Assembly: GCA_000711775.1 (NCBI GenBank)
Contig: ARYC01018621.1
Coordinates: forward strand, 1-64,000
Length of the DNA stretch: 64,000 nucleotides
DNA from: Oxytricha trifallax
Lineage: Eukaryota > Ciliophora > Spirotrichea > Sporadotrichida > Oxytrichidae
Direction of reading: 5' to 3'
Position numbers and translations under genes: made by a program. Below are positions 54,125 through 64,000 of this stretch, one piece after another (the stretch's first letter is position 1; every line of letters starts with the position of its first letter). The notes under the pieces are model-generated. The model did no database searches and was not told where the DNA came from. It saw only the letters and a program-made list of their open reading frames with translations.

Positions 54125-56250
54125 TCAATTAATTTTTAATTTAAAACTATAATTAAAATTATAAAAATAAAATTAATAAAAATATTATTAAAACCATGAT
54201 TTAAAAACATAGAGGGAAGCATGACATTAATCTATAATTAAATAATAATATGATAATAAAAACTTATAAAATAACCCTTTTTGATTTATTCCCTCATTTA
54301 GCAATTGTGTTTCAACTTGCATATTTTCAATAGCAATTAAAATTCGTTGTCCTCAATGTTTTCAACAAGAAATTGATAAATTTAATTGCAAATAAATGTT
54401 GATATCTTTTTGTGTAATTAAAAATCTTAGTTAGAGTAAGCTACGAATAAAAATTGCGAAAAATAATCATACTTATCTAAAACTATTAATAACAAGTGAA
54501 TGAAAGGTTGTTCGATTGATAAGTTAAAAATAACAAATAAAAATATTTCTTAAAATTAATTCATTGAAAAAATAGAAAACTTTTTTTTTCTCCACAAAAC
54601 TTACAAATTAAGAAGCTTCTAAGATTGATTTATTATGAATAAATTTATCTTTTTTGACAGTATCTAAGAGTTTTAATATTGCTTGAGTAGTCGTAACAAC
54701 AACAAAAAACTTCACTTAACTACATACTAAGCCCAAATTAAAATTCAATTCTGTTTTAAATTATTGTAGAAAATAAAAGGAACTATTCAAAATATGAATG
54801 CTCATAAGATTTTACAGATAAAATGATGTAATAGTTTTTACTCCATATCTCATAAAATATTTAATCATATTACGACAAACTAAATCGCACCAAAAAATGA
54901 AAATAACAAGATAATTGAAGATTTAAAAGTTTTGTATAGTTTTTTAAACTTACAAATTTATAGCAACTTAAACTCACCAAGAGAATAAAATATGATTGAG
55001 CTTATCATTGATATAAAAGATGCTAATTTTTTTCGCATTAAAGCACATATTCTTTTTTTAAATAAAAGAAACAATTATCATGAGGTTATTTAAATATTAA
55101 ATAATCGATATCTGATTACTTAATATGAATTCATAAAACTACTAAATATAAGTTAGGATAGTTAAATTTGGCCTAATTGAGATATATAAATAACATAGAA
55201 TTAAAATTTAACGGATAAAATCTAAGCTAATTACAAAGCTGAAGCACCTTAGAAGAGTTAAACTAACCTTAAAAAATTAAACAATTGAACATTGAAATAA
55301 TATAATTAAAATAAAAAATTAGATATTTTGTAAACTAATTACGCCTATAATTACCACACCAGAATATAAAGAATAATGTAATATTAATGACATAAGATTA
55401 TAAACGCATTGACTTTACTTACTATAACTGTAAATTAGGATAAAAAAATAATAATTTCAGCTATAAAAATACTTTACCCTAATATTAACATGTGAAAAGT
55501 TTAGTTAACTTTTTATGATATGTTCAATTTATGAGTACAGCAGTCATTTTATCTGTTTAGAAATACTTCAATAACAGACATAACACATTCTAAAAAACAA
55601 AAAGATTTTTTAAATAATTCAAAAATTAACAAATCCACAGTAAAATATTTGAAAACTCATTGACATCGCTAAGATTTTCTCTAGCATTAGTTCGATACTT
55701 TAATTGCTGAAAGTAAATTTTTAACAAACTTGAATCTTCATAAATTAAATCCCTCGAATTTTAATTTTTATAGCATAAAATACCAATTACTTGTGAATCT
55801 TCGATCAAAATATTAAGCTTAAAAAAATTTAATGTAAAGGTTTTTAGATAATTGAAAAATATTTAATTTCTAAATATTCATATTTACCAATTAAGTTAAA
55901 CTTGGCTTTAACTATTCTTGTCAATTCTAATTTTGATTTTGATACTTTTAAATTAATTTAAGTTTAATTTCTAATCCTCGCCAGACAGCCTTTAAAATAA
56001 TTGTCTGGCAATGTTAATTTTTAAATTTTTATTAGCACTAATTATATTGAAATCTTTAAAAATCAAATTTTTTATTTTAATGTTTTTTTTTATTTTTTTT
56101 AAGTGTATTATTGACTTTTACTTTTCTTTTTAGAGATTTTAGTTCCTTTTGCTCTAAATGTAGATTCAAATGCATTTGAAAGTGTGCTGAAATGAATATC
56201 TTGAATGATATTAATGAATCCTTCACATTTAATTTGGAATATTTTGAACA
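54125..56250. other. AT-rich DNA, no clear gene
   Basis: Mostly featureless. A small inverted repeat GCCAGACAGCC...GTCTGGC lies at 55980-56008. No transcription signal is recognisable upstream of 56251 beyond A/T runs. Confidence 0.4.
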
Positions 56251-57093
56251 ATGTTCTAATCATTTTTTTAACTCTTAATTATTAATGGAATATTACAGCG
56301 AAGGTTCCCTCGCAGACAATTATTTATATAGTGTCTCGCCAAACAATTATTTGAAAGGTGGCTTGAGCAGATTATTTTCCGAAAATTATAATTTCTAAAA
56401 AATAATAAACACAGAATGGGTATACTAAACGCACAAGACCGATATCTTGTATATACGCTAGCAGAAAACAAAAAATTCTAACAACTAGCATCATACACCA
56501 TGAAATTAATAAGAAACAACAGTGACTAATGGGGACTATACATCCTAGAAGCGATAACCTTCATTATCAAAAGAATAGTTAGAAAAGGCCACGAACATAT
56601 TACCCAGTACTAAATAGAACTCAACTAACTATAGTACCTACCCGAGAACGACAACTCAAACAACTAACTATGGATCATATAAACGTACTAACTCCTAAGA
56701 CTACTGAGAGTCAACAACAAGTTCATCAAACCTTAGACAACATGCTCTCAGAGTCTAATTAACACAGAAGAGGAGAATGAACCAGCCCCCGGATCACAAC
56801 CAACTAATACAAAAAAGCTGCTGTCACCTCTAAATATTATCAGTCAACCTTTCTATCCTGAGAAACAATCCATCATCAAACCACCTAACAAAATAGAAAA
56901 GAAAATCATATTCTAAGATGATGATGACTCAAACTGGAGTGACGAAAACCCGGTCTTCTACAGCGACGAATCCTACATAGAAGAGTCGAGCGAACAAACA
57001 CTCCTTGGACCAGAATGTCATCCTGAAAAACCAGACCCACAAATCTACCTAGGTGATAGGGAATATTACAAAGCACCTACTCAACCTTAGTGA
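56251..57093 (+). CDS. 280-aa protein, unknown, intact
   Basis: One of two undamaged long frames. ATG 56251 is the first Met after an in-frame TGA at 56245-56247; the frame runs to TGA 57091-57093 using 25 or more TAA/TAG as Gln. N part basic and helical: LQRRFPRRQLFIQCLAKQLF, ERWLEQIIFRKLQFLKNNKH, then MGILNAQDRYLVYTLAENKK and LYILEAITFIIKRIVRKGHE. The middle is Gln/Asn-rich; the C part is acidic and disordered (IIFQDDDDSNWSDENPVFYS, DESYIEESSEQTLLGPECHP). A second possible start is Met at 56416. No family recognised. It shares strand with the ORF 192 bp downstream, and both are G+C-richer than the flanks, so they probably form one unit. The minus-strand frame at 56268 is a shadow. Confidence 0.75.
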
Positions 57094-57285
57094 TGACGCA
57101 GTTGACGAATTTCTTGAAATATATACCGTGACGTACTTAATTAAATTTAAAATAACAATGACGCACTTAAAATTAGTAATGATGTACCTTTAATAAAATA
57201 GTACTAAATAGTAAATAATTAATTAATAGATTAGGATCCAACTATTAATTAATAATAATAAAATATAAAATAAGAGGTACCACAT

Positions 57286-58014
57286 ATGCATTAACAAATT
57301 ACCAAAGCCTAACTTCAAGACAGGCTAGATAAAAGAGAGGATTGTATGTCAATATGGACACAAAGCATTAACTCAGACTACTTTTATCTTATAAAAGAGT
57401 TTGCCAACTGTTTAAGAGTTTTCTCACCACTGAACAAAGACACAGCAAGAGAAATCTTTGACAAAACAGATGACCTTCTCAAAGAATATGTGAAAACAAA
57501 GGTCAACATAAACCCTTCGACTGACACTCTAAAGATGCTAAAATTCTTCGCCCTGATCATCATGAAAAACACAGAGGCAAATGAATAGAGTTGCATCTAC
57601 ATACACTACGACACCGAAGAACACACGAACAGGGTAAAAATATACCTAAAATGTCTCCAAAAACATTCTTAATTCATCAAATCAGACATAATTCAATTCC
57701 TCACCACCAGGCTTAAAGAACATATAGCCCTCAAAGAGATCAGCTTCTCTATCAGAATCTAACCTCTAGACAATAAGCTTAGATTCAAAGAATCGGATGG
57801 ATACATCCAAATTCTCAACAGTAAAAGACCAAAGAGAAAGAACATCAGACCTAAGAGGATACAACCAAATAAGAAAAGAAGACACAACAAGAGAGGAAAG
57901 AAGATGAACACAAAGTTTTAGTATACCTTGAAACAGAAAGTTCAAAATTAATTATTATAAAAGGCTTGTCCCTTACATGCACGTAACGTGTATATTCATC
58001 CGGGGGGGCCTTGA
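57286..58014 (+). CDS. 242-aa protein, basic C end, unknown, intact
   Basis: ATG 57286 to TGA 58012-58014, no internal TGA. N part: MHQQITKAQLQDRLDKREDC, SINSDYFYLIKEFANCLRVF, KDTAREIFDKTDDLLKEYVK, LKMLKFFALIIMKNTEANEQ. Middle: CIYIHYDTEEHTNRVKIYLK, LTTRLKEHIALKEISFSIRI. Near the C end a strongly basic stretch (PKRKNIRPKRIQPNKKRRHN and KRGKK) suggests nucleic-acid binding or a nuclear signal. An alternative start is Met 57346. Codon use is the same as in the upstream ORF. The last codons overlap a G/C hairpin (57999-58023). No homologue recognised; candidates are a germline-limited gene pair or the two-gene cargo of an unknown element. Confidence 0.75.
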
Positions 58015-58023
58015 GCCCCCGAT
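57999..58023. terminator. G/C hairpin at the ORF end
   Basis: ATCCGGGGGGGCC, a TTGAG turn, then CCCCCGAT: a strong stem of eight or nine pairs covering the TGA of the 242-aa ORF, followed by an (ATT)n run. Unusual in such AT-rich DNA. A 3'-end or processing role is a guess; it could also mark an element border. Confidence 0.4.
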
Positions 58024-58031
58024 GAGGATTA

Positions 58032-58058
58032 ATTATTATTATTATTATTATTATTATT
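58032..58058. repeat. (ATT)n microsatellite
   Basis: About nine ATT units just 3' of the two-ORF unit. Confidence 0.93.
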
Positions 58059-60005
58059 TTCCGAAAAATTGTCCAATCACTTTTCTAAAAAATCTTGAAA
58101 TATTTCTTGGAATTCAAAAATCCTGATTGAAAATAATTTTTTTAAAAATAAAAGTTCAATTAGACTCAACAGAAGCGATTAAAAAATTAATAATCTGCAT
58201 AAAAATGACTTTATTTAACCTGATTTTTATTAATTGGAGTAGGTGACTTCCTAATATCAAACAATGATAACTATAAATGAACAACTTTATGTTAAAGCAT
58301 GTTATAGTTTTCAATTTTTAGAAATTTTTAGTAATTTATCTAGATTTGTCTATGATCTATTGATTAATTTATTTTTCACTAAATCATTGTTTTTAATGGA
58401 TTTCTTTATCATCAGTAATTTAAACAGAAATCACTTATTTGCATTTTATTATTAGATATGCCAGTTGCTTTTATGCAAAATGTCTCAATTATTTTGCTTT
58501 TTAATATTTTATTATATTTTTTTTCAATAATTTATTTTGATTTTTATTAAATCGTTTTTATATTTATTACTAATTGCAATAATAATTGTATAGCAATATT
58601 ATAAACAATTTAAGTAAATTTAAAACTCACACAACTTTAACAAAGTCTTAAAAATTATAACTATTAAATTATTAAATTAATAACAATTTCTAGGAAGCAA
58701 TTACTCTAGTTGCTTCCAACTAAACTTTTTATAGCCAACTAACTATACTCAAGAACCTAGTCTTTGTGCTATGTCATGAAATCAGGAAGCAAAAAATCTT
58801 TATAGAATTAGGCTAAAGTCTTTTTGGAATTTTAGGGTGCAAATAGTCAATCTAGAACTGGTATTTGTGGATAAAATTCAAACAAGCCTTCATAGAACAA
58901 AATTCTAAAGAAAACAAAGTAAGGCTAGATCTATATATAATAACAGCTATAACCAGAAAAAAGTAAAAATAATAAAAGGTACAAGGTGCTGCTACTGCTG
59001 AAATAAAAAGTCTATCAGGAAGCAACTTTGAAATTTATAGTAAAATAAAATTAAACTCTAACATTTTATTAGAGAAGTCATTTTTAATTTAACTTATGTT
59101 AAAGTACTACATAATTCACTAATTTATTGTTCAATCTATATTTTAAAAAAAATAAAAAGTATTTTAATTGACAAGATATCCTATATTAACAGCTAACAAA
59201 CAATATCAATAAGCTCGTTTGTTTATTTGTTTTGCAAAATTCTAAATTTTTCCAGGAAATTTTTAAAACAGGATTTTATCACCAGGAGGCGGTGATTTCT
59301 TCCCTATATTTTAAAAATTTAATTTTATTAAAAGTTAATCTAACAACCCTATTTAATAAAATAAGTTGAAGATTTTTCCTTAATATAATTTTGAAAGTTT
59401 TCTTTAGTTAAATTCATTTATAATTTCATTGTCTATTAAATCTTTTGTAAAGAAAAATAAACTTAGTTGATTTTTAATTTTATTTACAGAGAAAAGCTAT
59501 GTCTAATTTTTCTTCATTAAATTGAAGAGATAAAAATTTTATCTAAATTTAATCTTTTTTATAAAATTATGTTTTGATTAATTTATTCTACTTTAGCTAT
59601 AAAATTTTTTTATCATCAATTGTTTATTTAAAATAATAAGGAAATTATAACTTTCAATTAAAATTGTTTATGCTTTTGCAATTAAGTTATTAATATGACT
59701 TTTAGGTTAAAACTATCAATTCAAGAAATTAATAAGTTTATAGTCTTAAGTCATCAGTTAAATTACCTTTCAAAGTCTTATTTCCATATATATTCAAAAA
59801 CTCTTTTTAAATTGATTGCTAAAAAACTTAATGACCGTTTAATTTCTAATAGGTTTATGTCTAATGAAATATCAATTGCTGAAAAATAAGAATTAATTTT
59901 TTTTCTCTCATAGAATGAAAAAATTTTTTGTACTCTAAATTTCTCACATATAGTTAGTTTGATTTAGGTTAAAAATATTATTAATAAAATACCAAAGATT
60001 GGGAA
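58059..60005. other. AT-rich DNA, with one repeated AGGAAGCAA motif
   Basis: 58690-59035 is slightly less AT-rich and contains AGGAAGCAA three times and one inverted GTTGCTTCC (58692-58719 forms a hairpin). No frame there convinces me. The open frames at 58264 and 59695 have noncoding composition. Confidence 0.4.
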
Positions 60006-61080
60006 ATATCGATAAAATACTTTAAAAATAGGTAAAATTGAGAAACTTTAATACAAATCTAAGTCTAATTAAAATATAACAGCCCTGGATTTGATAATTT
60101 GTAAAAAAAAAAATGAAATTATTATGATAAGAGACAAAATAATTATTTAGTGAAATAAATATGCAATCTAAAAAATTTAGCCATCTAAATAGGCATTGCA
60201 CTGCACTCTCCAAGAACAAGAATATATTGAGTTGTAGTTTTCACTAAAAAGGCTTTCTATGCACCTACCTACCAGTTACATTTGTTTTTCAATAAGCACA
60301 CAAATATTTTATGGTATTCTATGACTGTTTATTACGTAAGTATATAATTCAATGACATTTATAACATAATAAAAATGCTCTTACCCAAAATTTTCAAGTT
60401 AATAGTTAAAAAATAATAGAGTTTTCCTCACTGAATGTCTTATTGTCTGTATCAGATAAGATAGATGAATGTGTTATCAACAAGAGTACTACCGCTGAGA
60501 TAGGTCTGCAAATTGACGAAAATGGCTAAGGCTAAGAAATACACTCACTGTGAAGCTTCAGAAGCTGTCGTGATTGACCCCCTTAAGGCATAAGAAATCA
60601 TCATGGTTATGATTGATTAAATTGATGAAGGAGCAGAAGAGGAATTTGCTGAATGAAGATAAAATAACGAGTTACAGATATATTGAAAACTTCAAATTCT
60701 TCGTTGGTCAATACTCACTTTTGTAGTAGAATGGGACATTTTGGTTCTATCTTTTTTAAATGAAGGTTGTGCTATAGAAAAGTTTATGTATATTGTGTTG
60801 AGCTGTATCTCTGTTGTTCATAATGCAGCTAAAGTAGAATAGGTATGGTCATATTAAATAAAAAAACAGAATGGAAAATTTATGCTTTTTAGCTATCGTC
60901 ATTATATAGTGAACATGCTTATATTAAATGTAGAGTTATATATTTTTATGTAAAAAACTAGTGTTTTAAATTTAATACTAATAATCTATTTATAAAAATT
61001 AGGGCTGTTATATGTAAATAGACTTAAATTTGTATTAAAGTTTCTCAATTTTACCTTTTTTAAAAGTATTTTTTCGATAT
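60006..61080. mobile_element. 1.1-kb TIR element with cargo, copy B
   Basis: Inverted tips of about 75 bp: AGGTAAAATTGAGAAACTTT, then AATACAAATCTAAGTC and ATATAACAGCCCT on the left, with few changes on the right (60995-61065). Tip design and length match 7862-9000. The interior is AT-rich apart from a coding relic at 60459-60656. Ends given to within a few bases. Confidence 0.72.
60459..60656 (+). pseudogene. coding relic carried by TIR element B
   Basis: Two overlapping frames look natural: KIDECVINKSTTAEIGLQID and ENGQGQEIHSL up to a TGA at about 60550, and from ATG 60522 MAKAKKYTHCEASEAVVIDP, LKAQEIIMVMIDQIDEGAEE, EFAE to TGA 60654-60656. One frameshift near 60525 would join them. No similarity seen to the cargo of element A. 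Unknown. Confidence 0.42.
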
Positions 61081-62574
61081 TATTTATTTTTAGAAATACA
61101 AACTGCCCATATTTATATATTAAACATTTTAATCATATGTAATTAAAGAAAATGTAGAAAAAACAGAGTAATTTCTGAATGGATCTCTATTATATATAGT
61201 TGTGAAATAAATACAATTATTTTATGAATTTATATTTATAATTTCTCATAATCATTTAATTTCAACAAACTTGATAATTGTTATTATGATTATCTTATTT
61301 TAAAGTATATTCTTAAATTTACTTTTTTCACTGTTTAATAAGTAGCTATTAAAGTGATCGCTTATTCAAAAACACTAAATTACATATAAATGAGTTAAAA
61401 TTAAACTTGTTGTGAAATAAAGATTGAGTTTCACAAAAATAGCATTTAAGATAATAATTTAAGATTGCTCTTTGCTTACATAAGTCATTATTCCATCATC
61501 ATTTCCAGGCTTTAGAGATTTACTTACTCGTCTCATCTTTTAAACCCATTAAAATCTAATCTTAATAATAATGATTTAATTCTGTTATATTATATTTTCA
61601 AATATTTGTTTAATTTCAAAAATTCATGATCGATATCGATAATAAAAGAGGTTAGTATATTTATATTATATTGATTTAAAATAGTTGACACCTTAAAGAT
61701 ACTAGTTTATATAGATTACATACTTGAATTGAGATTTGAATTACAAACATAAAAATATATGAGAAAATAGAAATATTATTGAATCAAAATTTATTTTGCT
61801 AGAGTTAGTTAGAGTTTTTATCAAATGTTTTAACTATCCTTATTGAAAGTTTATTATACTTTATACTATTGTATTATTTTATTTCTAAATTAAATAGGAG
61901 ATATTTTATAACATATTAACTATACCAGTATACCAATATGTATCATGACAATAATTAGATATAATTATATAATTTTCTAAGATTTTATTCCCTGCAATTA
62001 TTGAGAAAAGAAGCTGAAATTTTATTAATACTTACAATATTATTAGCTTGATCTTAATCCTTAATAATAACTTAAATTAATTGTTAAAGTTGATAGACTT
62101 TCATAAAATACTCAATATAATATAGAATTAACTTTTAATTAATTATTGCTATGCTCGAATCCTCACTCAATTTAACTCAAGTGATTTTGGGGTTTATTTA
62201 GAATGATTAGTAATTGGGAGGCAAGTAATTGAAAGAGAAATTAAATTAAATAGATAGAAATCCAATATTAAATATAAGATCAATATTTTCAGATTTCTTA
62301 AATACTTGACAAACAGTATGATAAAAAAATAAATAGATATAATAAAATTAAAAGAAAGTATAACTAGTAAATTATAAGATCATTAACAACTGAAACATTT
62401 AATATTCTTAGTTTTGTAGTTACCTAATTATACATTATATAAAAGATTATAATCGTAATTATATACTAATAATTAGAAATTGTAAGCCAAGAAATATTTA
62501 ATAAATGAGAGAAATTACAATTTGAAAAATGTAAAACAAATTTGTAAATGATAACTATTAAGTATTGGTTATTC
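61081..62574. other. AT-rich DNA, no feature seen
   Basis: Nothing recognised in about 1.5 kb. Confidence 0.4.
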
Positions 62575-62689
62575 AAAACCCAAATCCCCATCAGGTAATT
62601 TGATTGAATTATGAATGATAAAATTATACTATTAAGGTATACTTCTTTAAAATTTAAATAGGGTTTGTGTAGGGGATTAATGTTTAAAT

Positions 62690-63793
62690 GTTAGTAATTT
62701 AAGTGAGTTATTGCTAGATTTGCTGTAAGTTTATGACAGTAAATATATAGATTTATTGTTTAAGTGGCTTCATGGATTTGATGATAATAGTGATCAACTC
62801 AGGCCTTTTCTAAATTTCACATATATATATATATATATAGCAAAATTGCTCCATAAATCTCTTGCTACTGTGAGATCTCTTGTCCATTAGCATTGAATTT
62901 AAAGAGATAGCAACTTAATTCTAAGCCTAAAAGACCCCTAAAATTTTGCAGCATCATATCGATTATCTTATTACTGATAAGTCTCTTAAAAATTTGGACT
63001 AATTTCTCTCTTGCTTAGAGAGCTGTGATGTTTCATCGCCAATTTCTTGAGCTTCACATTTCTGCTTAATCGATAGCTAATATCTATAAAAAGAACGGAA
63101 TATCTTACAAAACAGTCAATCGCATAAGAGAGTGAGTAACATTAATGTTCCATTTTATAGAATAATTTAAGTTATATATTCGATTAAATGCAGAGGTCTT
63201 ATGAGCATAATATAAAGTTTATACACGCTGATGAAGCTGTATTTACATTAAATACCTTTATATAAATGTCTTGGTACAAGAGGTATAGTAATATAGATAT
63301 TTATGACAAAAAGGTTAAGGTGTAAACTCATGTTATACTTGGTGTAGTATGATGATTGTAAAATTGATTTAATTTTAAAATCATCATAATAAGCGAAGAT
63401 AATGGCTTCGAGACCTATGTTATTACTCAAGTTCTATAAAGACTGAATAATATATTAAGTTTTTGCAATAACTGAGAGATAAGTACGTTGACTAAGAGGT
63501 TATTCTGTTTATTGATAACTTGTCAGTTCATTAAACTAAAGACTCAAGGAAGAAATATAAAAAGGCTAAACATAACACCTCTATTTAATGTTCCTTACAG
63601 CTCTTAGTTCTATGGAATTGAATTATATTGGGGCTTATTCTGCTTCTGTATCATTTGATGCACGACTTGAAAATAGATACAGTCACTTTATTGAGAGTGA
63701 TACTAAGATAGTCAGAGATGAGAAAACTAAAGTATGCTCAAGAGAAGGGAGATCTTGTGTATATAAATAAGTTTTTAGATTTAAGAGAATGAA
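62690..63793 (+). pseudogene. TBE #4 transposase, badly decayed
   Basis: Pieces line up with the TBE #2 transposase: YDSKYIDLLFKWLHGFDDNS near 62735; HHIDYLITDKSLKNLD near 62953; KFIHADEAVFTLNTF-type first-Asp region near 63220; KVKVQTHVILGVV near 63320; VILFIDNLSVHQT (second Asp) near 63500; PYSSQFYGIELYWGL (Glu) near 63600; and the end MHDLKIDTVTLLRVILRQSE, EKGDLVYINKFLDLRE to TGA near 63791. Many frameshifts and an AT expansion. The plus frame at 63588-63770 is a shadow reading of the same DNA. Confidence 0.75.
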
Positions 63794-63828
63794 TAAGTTC
63801 ACATATTAAATTAACTCAGAAAGAAATT

Positions 63829-64000
63829 TGGCTTCTCTTTCTTTTCTTCCTCTTAAGGCTTGCTTGGGCCCATGTTTCTTCTCTTGTACCAGCTCCTGCA
63901 TCAATTTTCATCTCATCTGGCTTTTAGAAATCTTTGAAGAGTCTCTTACTTCATTAAAGCTTTGCTTGAGACATTCTCTCTTTCTTTAATTTGCTGCGCT
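63829..64000 (-). pseudogene. TBE #4 22-kDa-type gene, C-terminal part
   Basis: Minus strand: KERENVSSKALMKQE, then in another frame EMKIDAGAGTREETWAQASL and KRKKRKRSQISF, aligning with MNIDAGTGIKRRNLGGGKQE and the Lys/Glu tail in TBE #2. Truncated at the 5' side by the window edge. Confidence 0.7.

Larger units (their letters stand above)
62575..64000. mobile_element. TBE transposon #4, left part, runs off the window
   Basis: Left terminus with a worn tip (AAAACCCAAATCCCCATCAG), then sequence shared with TBE #3. It holds a decayed transposase (plus) and the C end of the 22-kDa-type gene (minus), in the same order and spacing as TBE #2. A (TA)n run at 62820-62840 lies in the transposase. The kinase gene and right end are beyond 64000. 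Confidence 0.82.

Noticed and set aside
58264..59889. Open frames of 63 and 64 codons
   Set aside because: Composition is that of AT-rich noncoding DNA (Phe, Leu, Ile, Asn, Lys runs); open only because stops are rare.
1..64000. Scrambled or pointer-flanked somatic gene segments (MDS/IES structure)
   Set aside because: I looked for coding islands bounded by matching short repeats and found none I could defend; a comparison with the somatic genome would be decisive.

Overview
The window looks like germline (micronuclear) DNA of a spirotrichous ciliate of the Oxytricha/Sterkiella/Stylonychia type. It is very AT-rich. Long reading frames appear only when TAA and TAG are read as glutamine and TGA is the sole stop. 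Some transposon ends carry GGGGTTTTGGGGTTTT, the telomere repeat of these ciliates, as expected for telomere-bearing elements (TBEs). I saw no rRNA, tRNA or CRISPR array. Nothing here looks like a normal somatic gene; coding DNA is transposon genes or mostly decayed, germline-type genes. The species and all gene names are inference from the sequence alone.

Layout. 1-2668: right part of a TBE with the zinc-finger/kinase gene, split by an 808-bp palindrome; the TBE itself cuts a chromodomain gene (2669-3000, minus). 3400-7560: two decayed plus-strand genes, the first split by two palindromic elements. 7862-9000: a 1.1-kb TIR element with cargo. 10150-12474: a 2.3-kb palindromic MITE with a second 808-bp palindrome at its centre. 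13745-15440: a decayed minus-strand gene. 16474-17760: decayed plus-strand coding. 18195-19622: two inverted duplications. 22600-23830: a decayed, possibly histone H2A-like gene. 24197-24836: coding relic. 24998-25602: a MITE nested around another MITE. 26684-30984: several minus-strand coding relics and a palindrome that duplicates a 91-aa ORF. 33522-39625: a nearly complete TBE (34413-39377) with a MITE on its left, MITEs inside two of its genes, and an inverted TBE fragment on its right. 39753-41170: a Merlin-like (IS1595/ISXO2-type) transposon. 41595-43647: a MITE holding a 1.45-kb palindrome. 44664-54124: small ORFs and two long decayed minus-strand genes. 56251-58014: two uninterrupted ORFs, the cleanest coding DNA here. 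60006-61080: a second TIR element like the one at 7862. 62575-64000: the start of another TBE. Most of the remaining third is AT-rich DNA in which I see nothing.

How the pieces relate. The window is a stack of nested insertions whose target-site duplications can be read directly: TA for two palindromic families, 8 bp for Merlin-type elements, and 6 bp for one foldback. In three cases removing the insert plus one duplication rejoins a TBE reading frame exactly. The most unusual signal is a family of three TA-flanked foldbacks. Each arm carries two short palindromes at a conserved distance from the tip but with unrelated sequences, so the structure seems conserved rather than the bases.
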